Below, piece after piece: positions 22,132-33,945 of a stretch of 64,000 nucleotides of DNA. The notes below the pieces were generated by a model. The model did not search any database. It was not told the origin of the DNA and saw nothing but the letters and a program-made list of their open reading frames with translations. The translations under genes and the position numbers were made by a program. How positions within the stretch are numbered: the first letter of the stretch is position 1; each line of letters begins with the position of its first letter. The stretch comes from Diplolepis rosae (Eukaryota; Arthropoda; Insecta; Hymenoptera; Diplolepididae): contig JAPYXD010000045.1 of assembly GCA_030998225.1 (NCBI GenBank), forward strand, positions 930,001 to 994,000, given 5' to 3'.

Positions 22132-22560
22132 AAATCTGTTTGCGTTTACATGGGAACAATCAAACTTGCCGCGATAGTATAAAATTTGACATCAGAGCCA
22201 TCTAAAGCAAACAAGACAACTACTTTCCTAGTTCGCCATCTCGTCCAATTGGAGTCAACGGTGCCTGGCTGGGACATGAATCCCAGATGGAGATTCTGCT
22301 GATGGCTACGCCTCGCGGTTTCGAGTCTACAGCGGGCAGGCTCGCGCTGCGAGCCTAGCGGTGACTGTTCGAGTCGCTGCCCCTGCAGACCTGCTACGCC
22401 GTGGAGCGCGTGTATCTCTGGCATCCTGCATGCTGGTGTATAGGTAGGTCGACGTGACCGTTTCAACTTAAAACCAGGAATGACTACTAAGTAAGAAAAG
22501 AGAGTATTAAACAGAGCAGAACTCATTCCCAGGCTGGGTAACGCTCTCTTTTTCTCACCT
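22132..22560. other. GC-rich block upstream of the P-like gene
   Basis: About 22260-22460 is much richer in G and C than its neighbours. A long frame on the minus strand (22146-22526) has no recognised motif. GCCAGGCACCGTTGACTC on the minus strand matches 12169-12185. It may be the promoter region of the P-like gene, a captured exon or another repeat; the sequence does not decide. Confidence 0.3.
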
Positions 22561-23990
22561 GCTGGTCATTCCTCGTTTTTAGTAACCATTCGTATTCTTC
22601 TGATCTGTATTTTTCTCCGTGTATATATAAACTAAAATCAGAAATTACAGGTTTATATACCTGGAGTTTCAACTTTCGTTGAAATGTCTTATTTTCTGTA
22701 ATAAAAAGTTAAAACTTTTTCAAAATGATAGCATGAAAGTTAATAAAATGTTGCATCTGATGAGTTCAGGTTCAAAGCAAAATATCAATTTTATAGAGAT
22801 ATTACGAAAAACGTCAAATTTTGATCTCTTTGAAGGATATTAATGAGTCTGTAAAAAATTAACTTTTTAAAAGGTTTTTTTTAAGTATGTCTTCTCAGTA
22901 TTTTGTTAACTAATCAAAATATTTTCAGAACTTTTCCCCTAGATTCTATCTTGGGGTTAAACATGATGAATTTAAAGGTTTGCCATAGTTTCTATGATAA
23001 CATATTTTTTAAACTTGAAATATATTTCATATAATTAAATGATTATTGGATTCCTCCTAGGAAATATTCGCCTGCATTATGAATATGGAATAATTTAGAC
23101 CAAACAAACCATTTTTTTAAAAGAAAGAAGTATTTTGTTGAAAAAACTGTGGTATTTTTCGTTTAAAAAATTTGTTTATTCCATTTAAACGTTTGACATA
23201 GTTGTAATGATTACATGTTTTTTAAACTTGAAACATATTTTCTATAGAATTGAAAATTTATCATTCTCGTTCTAAGAAACATTCGCTCTCATTATCAACT
23301 TGAAATGTATCATTCCAAACAAATATTCGTCCCACTATAGTATACATTTTTTTTCTCTTCAATTATTTGTTATAGTTGATATAAACATACATATACATAC
23401 TTTCAAATGTGGAATATAGGGTTGAAGATTTATCAGTCTCTTCAAGGAAATATTTGTTTTGATTCACCATATCAAATATATCATTAAAAAATTAATTCAT
23501 TTATAATTACTTCTTTATTTTTCACTTAGGTTTTTTAAATTAAATTTATTTTACAAAAATTTTAAGAGCAAACGTCTTGATAAATTTATAATATTGTAAC
23601 TTCATTTATTCTATTCCTTAATATTAATTTTATAATGTGGGGTTCGTGCATGAGAGAAGACGCTGTAGTAGGTAGTGAGCAATGTTTTTTAATTATGATA
23701 ATTGATGTGACATCCCTGTACATATTTTGAGAATCTTAATTTACAATGTCTTTAACGATTATACATAACAAAAAGGGACCGTCACGTTTTATTCAATATC
23801 CCTAAGTTAATTAACTCTGAATATCCTATTCTAAAACGCGGAGTTAAGCAATAACGCGTCTGCTCTAAGTTTACTTCTCTATTCGGTGAAACCGCGCAAC
23901 CTAAGACTATTACATATGGTTTTTTCCCCAACGCGTAACAAATGTGCCCACGGTTGGGTCTTATCGCAATCTCTTCTCACGAGCCTACAC
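22561..23990. repeat. AT-rich tract with degenerate ~190-bp repeats
   Basis: Between about 22970 and 23500 a module recurs three times (near 22977, 23196 and 23366): a GTTTGCCATAGTT-like phrase, then TTTTTTAAACTTGAAA..., a GAAA(T/C)ATTCGC-like phrase and ATCATT(C/A). The copies are strongly diverged. No coding content was recognised in the rest. Confidence 0.4.
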
Positions 23991-24561
23991 CACTGATCTC
24001 TATAATACACTGGATGCACAATGCCAATGGGAAAATCCGCAGTCTTGTTCCCAATTGAAGGCTGAGCCGCCATATTTACTTAGGTTGATTACAAAGAATG
24101 TTGCGGTAAATTCAAATATAGTAAAAAGGGAAAAGTGTAAATATTAAAGAAACAATATGCAATCCATGTTTTTTTTTACCGGTATTAGTATTGATAGTAT
24201 ATATAATTAAACTAATGAAATGAAATTTATAAAATAATACTAAAATATAACTCGGTAATATTTATTATTATGGTATATATTTAAATAGGCATATGTATTT
24301 ACTTCTTAACTATAATTAAACATAAATTTATTATAAATTTATCAAATATAGATTACAGAATTCAACAAGTAAACGTACCTTGGAGTAGTGTAAAAATTAT
24401 CTCACTTTCTGAACGTGAACTATTAACAATAGTCACATATAATAACTATTTTTAGTATAAATTAATTCGCGTTTCATAATTCAACCCTTATGTACCTGTA
24501 CATAAACGGTTTTAGAAACTGAAAAAAAGCTCCATCCCCTTCTGTTTAAAAAAATGTTGAA

Positions 24562-24627
24562 TTACTCGATCTTGTTGGCGTATTTCATCATACGTTTGAA
24601 TTTCTCAGGAGTAATAAGTTGCTCCAA
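24562..24627 (-). CDS. Exon-like segment in left palindrome arm
   Basis: The minus strand shows a pyrimidine tract TTACTTCTTTCAG (acceptor), then 21 sense codons beginning LEQLITPEKFKRMMK and ending ..YANKIE before a TAA. The amino-acid composition (charged and helical, no rare residues) and the correctly placed acceptor look like a last coding exon rather than chance. No donor, upstream exon or family was identified. It may be a captured host exon or the tail of a lost transposase gene. Confidence 0.4.
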   Translation of the reverse strand: MEQLITPEKFKRMMKYANKIE

Positions 24628-24990
24628 CTGAAAGAAGTAATAGAAATGATTTTAAATATATACAAAAATTATAAACTATTGTATTTTGATCGTTTACGAA
24701 CATTTTAATTTATCAGAAAATAATAAAATTGGAAAAGAAACAAACCCTAAAATATAATTAATACTGAATGCAGATATTACATGAAAATTAAGTATGTACA
24801 TGCTGAGACTAGTATGTTACTAAATAATAGAATCCAGTTCCATAAAGACCTAAGTAATAAAATAGAAGATTATGACTAAATAGTACAAAACATCAGGTAC
24901 GAAAGTACTTCACAAGCAGCAAATCACTTAATTAAAAATCACCAGAGTATCACAAACAAGAAATTTTAAATGTCAAACTAAAGTAGTGAC

Positions 24991-25152
24991 CAGTGATCCC
25001 AGAACGTGGGAGTTGGCGGCCCCTACCATAGACCCCACCAGCTCATGGCTTCTTCCTCGCTCGACTGCCATAGGTTGGTTGAATAAGGAAGACACAATGA
25101 ACTCGAGGCATCTATGGTGGGGGCCGCCAGCTCCCACGTTCTGGGATCACTG
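24991..25152. mobile_element. 162-bp hAT MITE with perfect 8-bp duplication
   Basis: The inverted ends CAGTGATCCCAGAACGTGGG and CCCACGTTCTGGGATCACTG are flanked by GTAGTGAC on both sides (24983-24990; 25153-25160). The uninterrupted opposite arm of the host palindrome shows only one GTAGTGAC equivalent (GTCACTAC), confirming insertion. The 8-bp duplication identifies the hAT superfamily. The ends match those of the 10.3-kb element at 26587 and the foldback at 40608. Confidence 0.95.
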
Positions 25153-25724
25153 GTAGTGACTAATTCAACACCTTAATTTTTGAACTACATGCAAAAGTAA
25201 TAAATAAACAAATCTTAAAAGAAAACAATGATTTTATTTATTATTTTTTATCCTTTATTTATTATTTTGTTTATTATTGTAATTATTATTGATTTTTTTC
25301 TTTTAAGAATTGTTTATTTATTACTTTTGCATGTAGTTTAAAAATTATGGTGTTGAATTAGTCACTACTTTAGTTTGACATTTAAAATTTCTTGTTTGTG
25401 ATACTCTGGTGATTTTTAATTAAGTGATTTGCTGCTTGTGAAGTACTTTCGTACCTGATGTTTTGTACTATTTAGTCATAATCTTCTATTTTATTACTTA
25501 GGTCTTTATGGAACTGGATTCTATTATTTAGTAACATACTAGTCACAGCATGTACATACTTAATTTTCATGTAATATCTGCATTCAGTATTAATTATATT
25601 TTAGGGTTTGTTTCTTTTCCAATTTTATTATTTTCTGATAAATTAAAATGTTCGTAAACGATCAAAATACAATAGTTTATAATTTTTGTATATATTTAAA
25701 ATCATTTCTATTACTTCTTTCATG

Positions 25725-25790
25725 TTGGAGCAACTTATTACTCCTGAGAAATTCAAACGTATGATGAAATACGCCAACAAGATCGAGTAA
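25725..25790 (+). pseudogene. Second copy of the exon-like segment
   Basis: The plus strand carries the same 21 codons and stop as 24562-24627. Its upstream acceptor is damaged: TTTCAG is changed to TTTCATG by one inserted base, which creates an in-frame ATG. The coding part itself is unchanged. Confidence 0.4.
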
Positions 25791-26349
25791 TTCAACATTT
25801 TTTTAAACAGAAGGGGATGGAGCTTTTTTTCAGTTTCTAAAACCGTTTATGTACAGGTACATAAGGGTTGAATTATGAAACGCGAATTAATTTATACTAA
25901 AAATAGTTATTATATGTGACTATTGTTAATAGTTCACGTTCAGAAAGTGAGATAATTTTTACACTACTCCAAGGTACGTTTACTTGTTGAATTCTGTAAT
26001 CTATGTTTGATAAATTTATAATAAATTTATGTTTAATTATAGTTAAGAAGTAAATACATATGCCTATTTAAATATATACCATAATAATAAATATTACCAA
26101 GTTATATTTTAGTATTATTTTATAAATTTCATTTAATTAGTTTAATTATGTATACTATCAATACTAATACCGGTAAAAAAAGCATGGATTGCATATTGTT
26201 TCTTTAATATTTACACTTTTCCCTTTTACTATATTTGAATTTACCGCAACATTCTTTGTTATCAACCTAAGTAAAGATGGTGGCTCAGCCTTCAATGAAG
26301 CACACGACTTTGCATTTATTGTGCATCCAGTGTATTATAGAGATCAGTG

Positions 26350-26586
26350 GCTTACGCGCAGTCGCAGACATAGAGTGTCTAGAGGGCTTGCCTGTTTGAC
26401 TCAGGGTAACCCCTCTTAGGGACTCGTGATCTCAGCACGAATCAAGACTCGTCACCAGGGCAACAACCCCAGAGCCTGTCTCGAAAGCGTACCAAAGAAG
26501 TGAGTCTAGACTCGTCTAAAATGCAGCAACCTTTTAGCCTGTCCAGAGAACATTTCAGTGTTGTCCGCGACTCGCTTGCGAGGAAT
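26350..26586. other. Spacer between two foldback elements
   Basis: Mixed-composition sequence with no recognised gene. It separates the 23991-26349 foldback from the large hAT element. Confidence 0.35.
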
Positions 26587-29543
26587 CAGTGTCTCCAGAA
26601 CGTGGGATTTTTCGGCCCCCACCACGTTCCCATCTGGGAGAAACACATGCAAACGTGGCGTGTCAGTGAGTCGGCTCTGCTACACGCTGCGGTCACCAGC
26701 TTCGTGTAAAGCCGAAGGTGCACGAAGACGGACTTCGTTACAATGCTTGAGTTTTCAAGTTATTTTTAGATTTCACGCTTTCGTTTATCGAGTCGAAATT
26801 AAGAATTGTATTTTTCTCGAGTACGTGCAAAAGAGGCGCGAAGCAGACGACGAATTTGAATTTACGAAGTATATAGTTCAAGAAATAACACTTTTCTTCA
26901 ATTTCTTGAAGAAAGTCTGCATGAAATAAACATCAGTATGATCTTGGAAAATTTCATGAGGATTTCAACACTTCAAAAATAAACTTTCAGTGAAATTTAG
27001 TGACAATAAATGTATAAAATTTGAATCAATATATAATTTTCCATTCAAATTTATATACTTCTTACTAATTTTGTACATTTAACAATTTTTCAATTAGAAC
27101 AATATTTTCTATCAAGATAAAATGAACATAAAATTCAAGTTCATAATTTATATTTTCAGTTATATGTTAGAAATATTTTCATCTCACATTTTTGTAGCCT
27201 AAGCACAAACGTTTCATTTCAAAACTTAAAATCTCTACGGAAATGGAAAATTGTCTAATAGCAGTAGATAAATTAAAAAGCTAAAATATGTGTTTATTGG
27301 TATTTCCGTATTAACATATAAATATCAATCAACTTTAAATTTTACATAAAAATGTTCGTTCGAAGTGTTGAAATCTTGTTACAATTTGACAAGATTTTAT
27401 GGAGGAGTGCAATCTTTTGGATGAAATATTTTGTAGTTCTTAATTTGTCTGTCCGTCTGAAATCGTAGTAAGATTTGAACAGTAAACAACAAATTTTCCA
27501 ATAGAATTCAGGATCAATAATAATTGATTCAGGAAATACTTCAACTCTGTAGAGCATTTTTGTATTTCGAATTCAAAATGTGTGCTTAAGCCACAAAAAA
27601 GTAAGCTGAAAATGTAGATATAAAACTAATTATGTCATGTTTATGTCTTCTTAATGTAAAATACTTTGCATATAATTCTCTAATTCGATATTTTTTTAAT
27701 GTATGAACATTCAAGAAATTGATAAATATTCCATCTTTTTATAGGAACTAAAGATTTCCGGATAATGCTTTGATTGAGAAAGCTAAAAATTTGTCAAATA
27801 TTGATATAAATTGCAATTTTACAATTGCATTATTTTTAAAATATTTTAACATCTCTTCAATCTTGATAATTCTTACAGAAGTTTATTTCATGTGAGTGAC
27901 TTTTTCTTTTTCTAATGAAAGATTTCGTAATTCTAAATTCGGCCCAATTCGTAACATTGTAAAAAGATTTTAAAACTTCATAACAATTTTTTTTCTGTTT
28001 TATTCAAAGTCAATAAATATTCAATGTTTGGAATCGAAATATTAAGTAAATGATTTTTAATTTCTGGGAATAAACTGCTTTAATAAGACAATCTTTCTTC
28101 TTTGTGAGAAATCTCAATTTTAAAATTAAAATTCTACGCATAGGATACAAAAACATAATATGAAAATACTTTTATTACAGAATTTTGAAATATACAAGTT
28201 GACCAATTTTTAATCGAGTAAATCGGCTACTTTAAGCAAAAAATTATGTTAAAAATAATTTATCAACAAAAAATAAGACACATTAAATTACGGTTTAAAA
28301 TCCACATTCATAGATTGATGGTAAAAGCAGTTTAAAGTTTTTTATTCTTACGTTTTAGTGACGTATGCACAGACTTTTAATCAGATAAATGAAATGCTTT
28401 ATAGAAAGTCAAAATTTTCTTATTACTGCACTTAATCAAATTTATAAAGTAAAAATATTTTTTAATTGATGCTTTCACTCAATTCTTTAAACATTCATTA
28501 ATTGAAAATTGTACTCAAAATTTAATCTTGCAGCGTTCCAATATTCCCACAATGTTACAAAATCTTATTAATCATTATTTTAGTCGAATTATTTTCAAAA
28601 TATTTAAAAAATAAATGTAAATATTTTGATTAAATACTCTGTCAAATTTTGCAATTGACTGATCTTGCAAAATTGTTGAAAGTTTTGAATACCGATAGAA
28701 GAAACTTTAAATGAAATTTTATGTCCATAAATGCTTAAAGTTCTATATAGAAATATCAACTACAACATTCTCAAATTTTATAAATAAACTACTAAATTCA
28801 AAAAGTTTCGGATTTTTTTGAAAACTGTACAAATTTTAAATATGAATCAGTCAAAATCTACTGATTATCAGTGAAATTTGACTGATTTAAATAACTAAAA
28901 ATAGGTTACTGTGAATCAGTCAAATTTCACTGATTACTTCAGTGAAAAGTAACTGATTTAACAGTGAAAAATATTGTTTCCACTGATGATTCAGTGAAAA
29001 GGCAAATCACTGATTCAATCAGTGAAAATTTGACTGATTCAGATTTAGAGTGTATACAAATTTCAAATATAAAGTGTATTCTGTACATTAATCAAACAAA
29101 TTTAGAAGATGAATATTTTAATAAATATTCCTAAATATTATTGGAATATGATACATATCGATTTAGAAAAACTTCTTCAAAGTACTCAGACATTTTTCTT
29201 ATTTTACGACATTTTTGCACCATGTTTGACCTTTGGGTAGGATTCAAGAAAACAATTGTAGACATACTTTCATTACTTAGTAAAATACTATGAAGACTTG
29301 CTTTTTAAATTAAAGCGAAAACTTTTAAAACCTTTAACAATCGGTTGCATAGATTCTGCTCTAATCTTGGACGCAATTAGAGAAATAGGTTTTTTTGCTT
29401 TTTTTAGATCTAGTTTTTGCCTTAAACATAAAAGAAAGAAAACACATTTGAAATATTAAAATAAAAAAGCTGGTTCATTCTTAGAGAATCCCAAATATTC
29501 TGAAATCAAACTCCTTTCCACACCACCACGGAAGTAGAGTTTA
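26587..29543. repeat. Left 2,957-bp arm of the hAT element
   Basis: Inverted copy of 33946-36902 with sparse single-base differences seen by eye. The outermost ~350 bp share the phrases TTTCACGCTTTCG and GCGCGAAGCAGACGAC with the foldback at 40608. Reading frames in it (26558-26929, 27342-27557) are mirrored in the other arm and have no recognised motif. Confidence 0.85.
28843..29041. repeat. TCAGTGAAA motif cluster within the left arm
   Basis: More than ten copies of TCAGTGAA, ATCAGT or complements within 200 bp, bounded by TGAATCAGTC and GACTGATTCA. It is the same motif as the MITE at 2576-2995, so it is probably a related MITE that inserted before the arm was duplicated. The mirror copy is at 34448-34647. 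Confidence 0.6.
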
Positions 29544-30353
29544 CTAGTAATAGTTCAGTAAATTTTATGTACTCTAAATAAATTTTTTGGTAATTGCAGA
29601 AAACTTATTCCAAATACAAAAATTGTATCTTTAAATGTACAGGATAATTAATTATAAAAATCGTTCGAACTTGAATTTCAAGGACTTGTACACTCTTTCA
29701 AGGCACATCGTTTTTCCTTTTGCAAAAATTTTTAAAACTTCTAATTTTTCAAGTAATTGGGAGAAGTACATTTAAGAAAAAAATTGTTTTCTCTACTTCC
29801 ACTCGCGCTAGCTTAACAAATTTTCAGAATTTTACGATTTTATTAATATTGTATTAAGTGTCTACATTTTCTGAAACTATCTACACGAGAAAAATTTTAA
29901 TACTTTAGTAAAGAAAGTTTTCTGAAAAGTTGTAGCTCAATCAGATTAATAGCCAAAAAGTTACCAATGTTTTAAATCGCAAACTAACGGTATAGAGGTC
30001 AAATTGGAGACGAAAACAAATAATAATAGCAACCTTCTTTTGTTTTCTTCTAATATATACTTGATTCTCGCTTTATGCGTTATTTGAGAAGGCAAGAGTG
30101 TGGATTCTTCATATTTTTATCGTAATTCCTTATTGAAAACGGCAAAAGTAAGAATATTATATTATTATTTGGTGATACGTGAGTGCTCTTACGTACGTTA
30201 TTGTTTGATGCTTGTGGGTAAGTTTATTTTGTGAAACTTAATTTGTGTGCAGATTACAAATTATTCACATTCGCTCAATTTTATCGACTTTTCATCTTAT
30301 TAATTCTTTTCAAATAATTCTGTTTTCCTTCGTCGTATAATTTATTGTTCACA
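29544..30353 (+). promoter_or_regulatory. 5' region of the hAT transposase gene
   Basis: The single-copy stretch between the left arm and the ATG at 30354. AT-rich, with no clear TATA/initiator pair. It presumably holds the promoter, by position only. Confidence 0.3.
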
Positions 30354-33300
30354 ATGAGTAATCCGGTTGACCCAAATTCGAGTGTTTTGAAGGACAGCCA
30401 GGTTCAAACGAAGGTTGACCACCGTTTGAACTCTGGTTCAAACGAATGTCAACCCGCTAGAAAAGTCATGAAAAATGCAAAAAACTTTCAGTTGAGATGG
30501 TTTGAGGAATTTCCGTCGTGGAGAGAGTGGGTGGTTACATTAGCAGATGAAACAAGATTTCATTGCAAAATTTGCAATAAAACGTTGCTATGTGGCAAAT
30601 CAGAAATTGAAAAGCATGAAGCATCTTTATCACACAGAAAGAAGCAAGAGTTTTCAAATAAATTAGAATGTTATGGAGTAATAAGTGAAAATTCTTCTAA
30701 TGTAACTGCCAATTCTTACAGTGTTGAACCTTGTGTAGCAAGTTCTTCTGCTTCAGAATTCACAAATTCCACGATTCCGGAAAGTGTTACTTTCAAACAG
30801 AAAGTACAAGAAGCAGAGATTAGGATTAGTACATTTTTCGTAGAGCATAATTTACCATTCGCGATTTCATCAGAATTGATAGGACTTTTCCAAGCTATGG
30901 AACCTTCGGTTTTAAAAGACGTTAGATTGAGCCACACTAAAATGGTCCTAGTTGTAAATAACGTCGTATGTGCTGCTGAAACTGATCGCATGGCAAATAT
31001 TTTGCGTAAGCAATCATTTTCAGTGTACGAAGACGAAACGACCGACAGGACTCTAGAAAAGTGGCTGTCATTAATGGTTCGATATCACTGCAAAAAGAAG
31101 TGTCTTACCTGGTATCTTACTGTAAGATATGAGATGGGAATTTGCTATCTTCTGTCTTAAAATAAGATGTCTCACGAAGTGTCTTATTCAAAATTAAGAC
31201 GACTTACGTATCTTGGTACGAATAAAGATGTAATTTCCGTCTTACAAAATAAGATACTTGATTGAGTTAGATAATGTATCTTAGTTTAAGATGTTTAGGG
31301 TGTCATAAGATGGTTCTGGCATAAGATGTTTCTGAATTGTAAGATATAGCAGGTCAATAAGTTAGCAAAAACTAAGACGCGTAAAGTGTCAAAGAAGTAG
31401 TGGTCGAAAGATATAATCTGGCTCTCATAGGGTTATAGTTACTGTTCATAACCTCAAGAAATGGAGCGTTTTGACTGTTCCATGTTTTTCTTCTATGGTG
31501 TAATATCAACTCATTTAGAGGAATATATTGTTTATTTTCATCGACACGATTCTTTATTCAAACTTTACATATGACGGATGTGGAGCTACATGTAAAAAGT
31601 GTAAATCATATCAGCAACACATGACTCGATATCAGGTATACCTTCTGTTTTAACGTATTGGATACGTTTGCTAAATCGCTTGTCTCCTTTTCCAATGTAG
31701 ATCATTTACTTGAATTAATTTTTTTAAGAAGTACGTACAGCCATGTAAACCACCACATGTGTAGCAGACACCGGTATGCCGTAAGCTTTTTCTCACAGTG
31801 TAGAGGTTATAGGAACAATAAACTGTCGGTAACTTAAGTAATCTGTGTTACCGATGGCTCAACTGAAGATATTTTACGTGTATTCAAATAAGATGTTTTA
31901 AGCAACTTGAAAGTGACTACCGAAACATCTTAGATATGACTACACAAGTATCTTAAATTAAGACACTTCTTTTTGCAGTGATGTGGAGCCAACGACATTT
32001 TCTGTCAGGGTGGAATTGCTCCAGCTTATTAATGTAAATGCTTCGGATTGTTCTGCCTCTAAAATTTTTGATGCGTTCGAAAAAGCATTGTCCGGGCAGA
32101 AAATCCCTTTATCTAATATCTGTGCTTTAGCTTGTGATAATGCACAGGTGATGGTCGGCAATAGTTCCTCATTTAAAACAAAATTAAAGGAAAAAAGTCC
32201 CCGTTTAATTGTTTTCCCGTGTGTCTCGCATTCGTCAGCAATTGTAGCAAAATATGCTTGTGCCACAATCCCAGATGTAGAGGATTTAATCAAAGATTTG
32301 CCAGCTTTTCTTAATGCTAGCTCCAAGCGAACGGCTATTTTTCGATCGATTGTTTTGGAATTAGGAAATGACTATCAAAAAATTCCTAGTCATTTTGAAA
32401 CTCGCTGGCTTTTCCGCTATCGATGCATAGATATTATAATAAAGAATTGGGAAGTTATTCTTCAGTATCTTATGGTCCTCGTATCTGAGAAGGTAGAGAA
32501 GGCCAAAGACTTGTTAGGAAAACTGCAGAATCCTTTGACACTCGCATATTTCCTATTCTTGAAATTTACTTTGAACAGGTTCAACGTATACAATGCGAAA
32601 TTTCAAAGTCGCGAAACAATGGTTCAGGAACTCCAGCCAAACTCGGCTAAATTCTTCGTATGGATTCTTAGCAGTTATTTGAAAGAGGGTCTTCTTCAAC
32701 CGAATTTATTCTTTCAAATCATTAAAAATGTTAACTTTGCAGATCCTAGTAATCAAAAGCCGCTTCAAGACATTGACGTTGGTAAGGAAACGCGAGAATA
32801 TTTCCAGCAGCAACTTACAAACAAGAAATTGCAAATAGTAGAAGTTGATCTATTTCTTCGTAATTGCTTGAAATTTTATGTCACAGCAAGCGAAGAAATT
32901 CGCAATCGACTTCCTTTTGATGACATCTTTTTGTCTTGCGTTGCTGTTTTCCGGCCTCAAGTAGCTTTCTATGCTGATCGAAGCGAAACTTTTCCTAGGG
33001 TCTGGAAAGTTTGTCAAGATTTAGGGTCGTTTGATAGAATAGGTGTACAAAAAGAGTGGGATTCTTTACTCAAAATCAGACAGGAACTCAAAGAAAAGTG
33101 GTCGAATTTATCTTTTGACGAAATGTGGTCTAGTATCGGTGTATCTTCGACGAGTACAGGAGAAAAACTTTTTCCAAATTTGACCTCAGTATTGAATCAT
33201 GTTCGGAGTCTTCCTCATTCAAATGCTGAGGCGGAGCGAGGTTTCTCCATGCTCACGGACGCGAAAACTCCCAAAAGAAATCGCTTAGGAAACAGGACGG

Positions 33301-33470
33301 TCAACTCAATTTGTGTTACTCGATCAGCCCTAAAGGCGAGAGCTGAAACAGCCAGAACAACGAGCATCACTTCGAAGCATTTGCAATTAATAACCGAAAA
33401 TCTATATGAGATGGCAGAAAGTGATAGGGAAAGTGGTTTCTCGCTCTTCGCTCACGAAGGAGAGGATTAA
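30354..33470 (+). pseudogene. hAT-family transposase, split by an insertion
   Basis: Two collinear frames, 30354-31085 (244 codons) and 31983-33470 (495 codons), belong to one transposase interrupted by the 895-bp element at 31086-31980. Removing that element with one copy of the AT beside it leaves a single open frame of 739 codons. Visible parts: a BED-like zinc finger (C-x2-C, later H-x5-H, about residues 70-95); YEDETTD, the usual place of the first catalytic aspartate; LACDNAQVMVG with the second; and the C-terminal hAT dimerisation motif LPHSNAEAERGFS near the end. The enzyme would bind the element ends and cut and paste the element in the nucleus. The ATG at 30354 is used; the frame is open slightly upstream only through a TTG. 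In its present state the gene is disrupted unless the insertion is spliced out. Confidence 0.88.
31086..31980. mobile_element. 895-bp TIR element inside the transposase
   Basis: The ends CACTGCAAAAAGAAGTGTCT and AGACACTTCTTTTTGCAGTG are inverted repeats of at least 22 bp, flanked by AT on both sides. TAAGA(T/C) or its complement occurs at least fifteen times, mostly in the outer 300 bp on the left and 120 bp on the right, in both orientations. Such subterminal repeats often bind a transposase. No coding capacity. The insertion falls between codons of the host gene. Confidence 0.85.
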
Positions 33471-33945
33471 TTCTAATGGCTAAGGCATGGCGTTAATCAA
33501 TTTCAAACCCCTTTCTTACTCACAAAATAATAACATTTTATTTCTTATATCAGAGATACGTTCTTTATTCCTTTCTTCGCGTGCCTCGGGTATGGAAATT
33601 GTTTAGTTTTAATTATTATTTTGTGAGTAAGAAAACATACTGAAATTGAGTAATATCACGCTTTGGGCATAAGTGAGAGGCAAGGGGACTCACAATAATC
33701 AAGCACCCCAAATCATCCCGAATTAATCAAACTTCTTCATTATTTGATTTAAAACAAAACATTTTTGTTCGACGTATACTGGCATTTGATGGAGGCAAGC
33801 CTGAAGTACGGGCTACATTTGTAGCGTTTTTTACCACTTTGCTTCATTTTTTTCCTTTTTTCTTTTTGCTTGAAAGCAAAAACCCTTTTCGTTTCGTAGG
33901 ACGTGGACTAGGCCTACAGGGGATACCACGTAAAAAAACGAGCCT
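33471..33945 (+). other. 3' region of the hAT gene
   Basis: Between the stop at 33470 and the right arm. A short near-palindrome (TTACTCACAAAATAATAA at about 33518 against TTATTATTTTGTGAGTAAG at about 33614) surrounds a small loop. No standard AATAAA was noted right after the stop. Confidence 0.35.

Larger units (their letters stand above)
23991..26349. mobile_element. Foldback element with ~1.06-kb arms
   Basis: The ends CACTGATCTCTATAATACAC (23991) and GTGTATTATAGAGATCAGTG (to 26349) are inverted. Homology continues through arms 23991-25225 and 25297-26349 around a ~70-bp AT-rich centre. The left arm is longer because a 162-bp MITE with its duplication (24991-25160) was added later. Outside the ends lie GCCTACAC and GCTTACGC, an 8-bp duplication with two transitions, as expected for an old hAT insertion. 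Each arm carries an exon-like segment (see 24562 and 25725). No transposase is present. Confidence 0.75.

Noticed and set aside
22146..22526. 126-codon frame in the GC-rich block
   Set aside because: GC-rich sequence lowers stop frequency, and the translated residues show no family motif or splice logic.
17176..23990. Terminal inverted repeats of a P-type transposon
   Set aside because: I compared both flanks of the five-exon gene by eye and found no convincing 20-30-bp inverted pair or 8-bp duplication.
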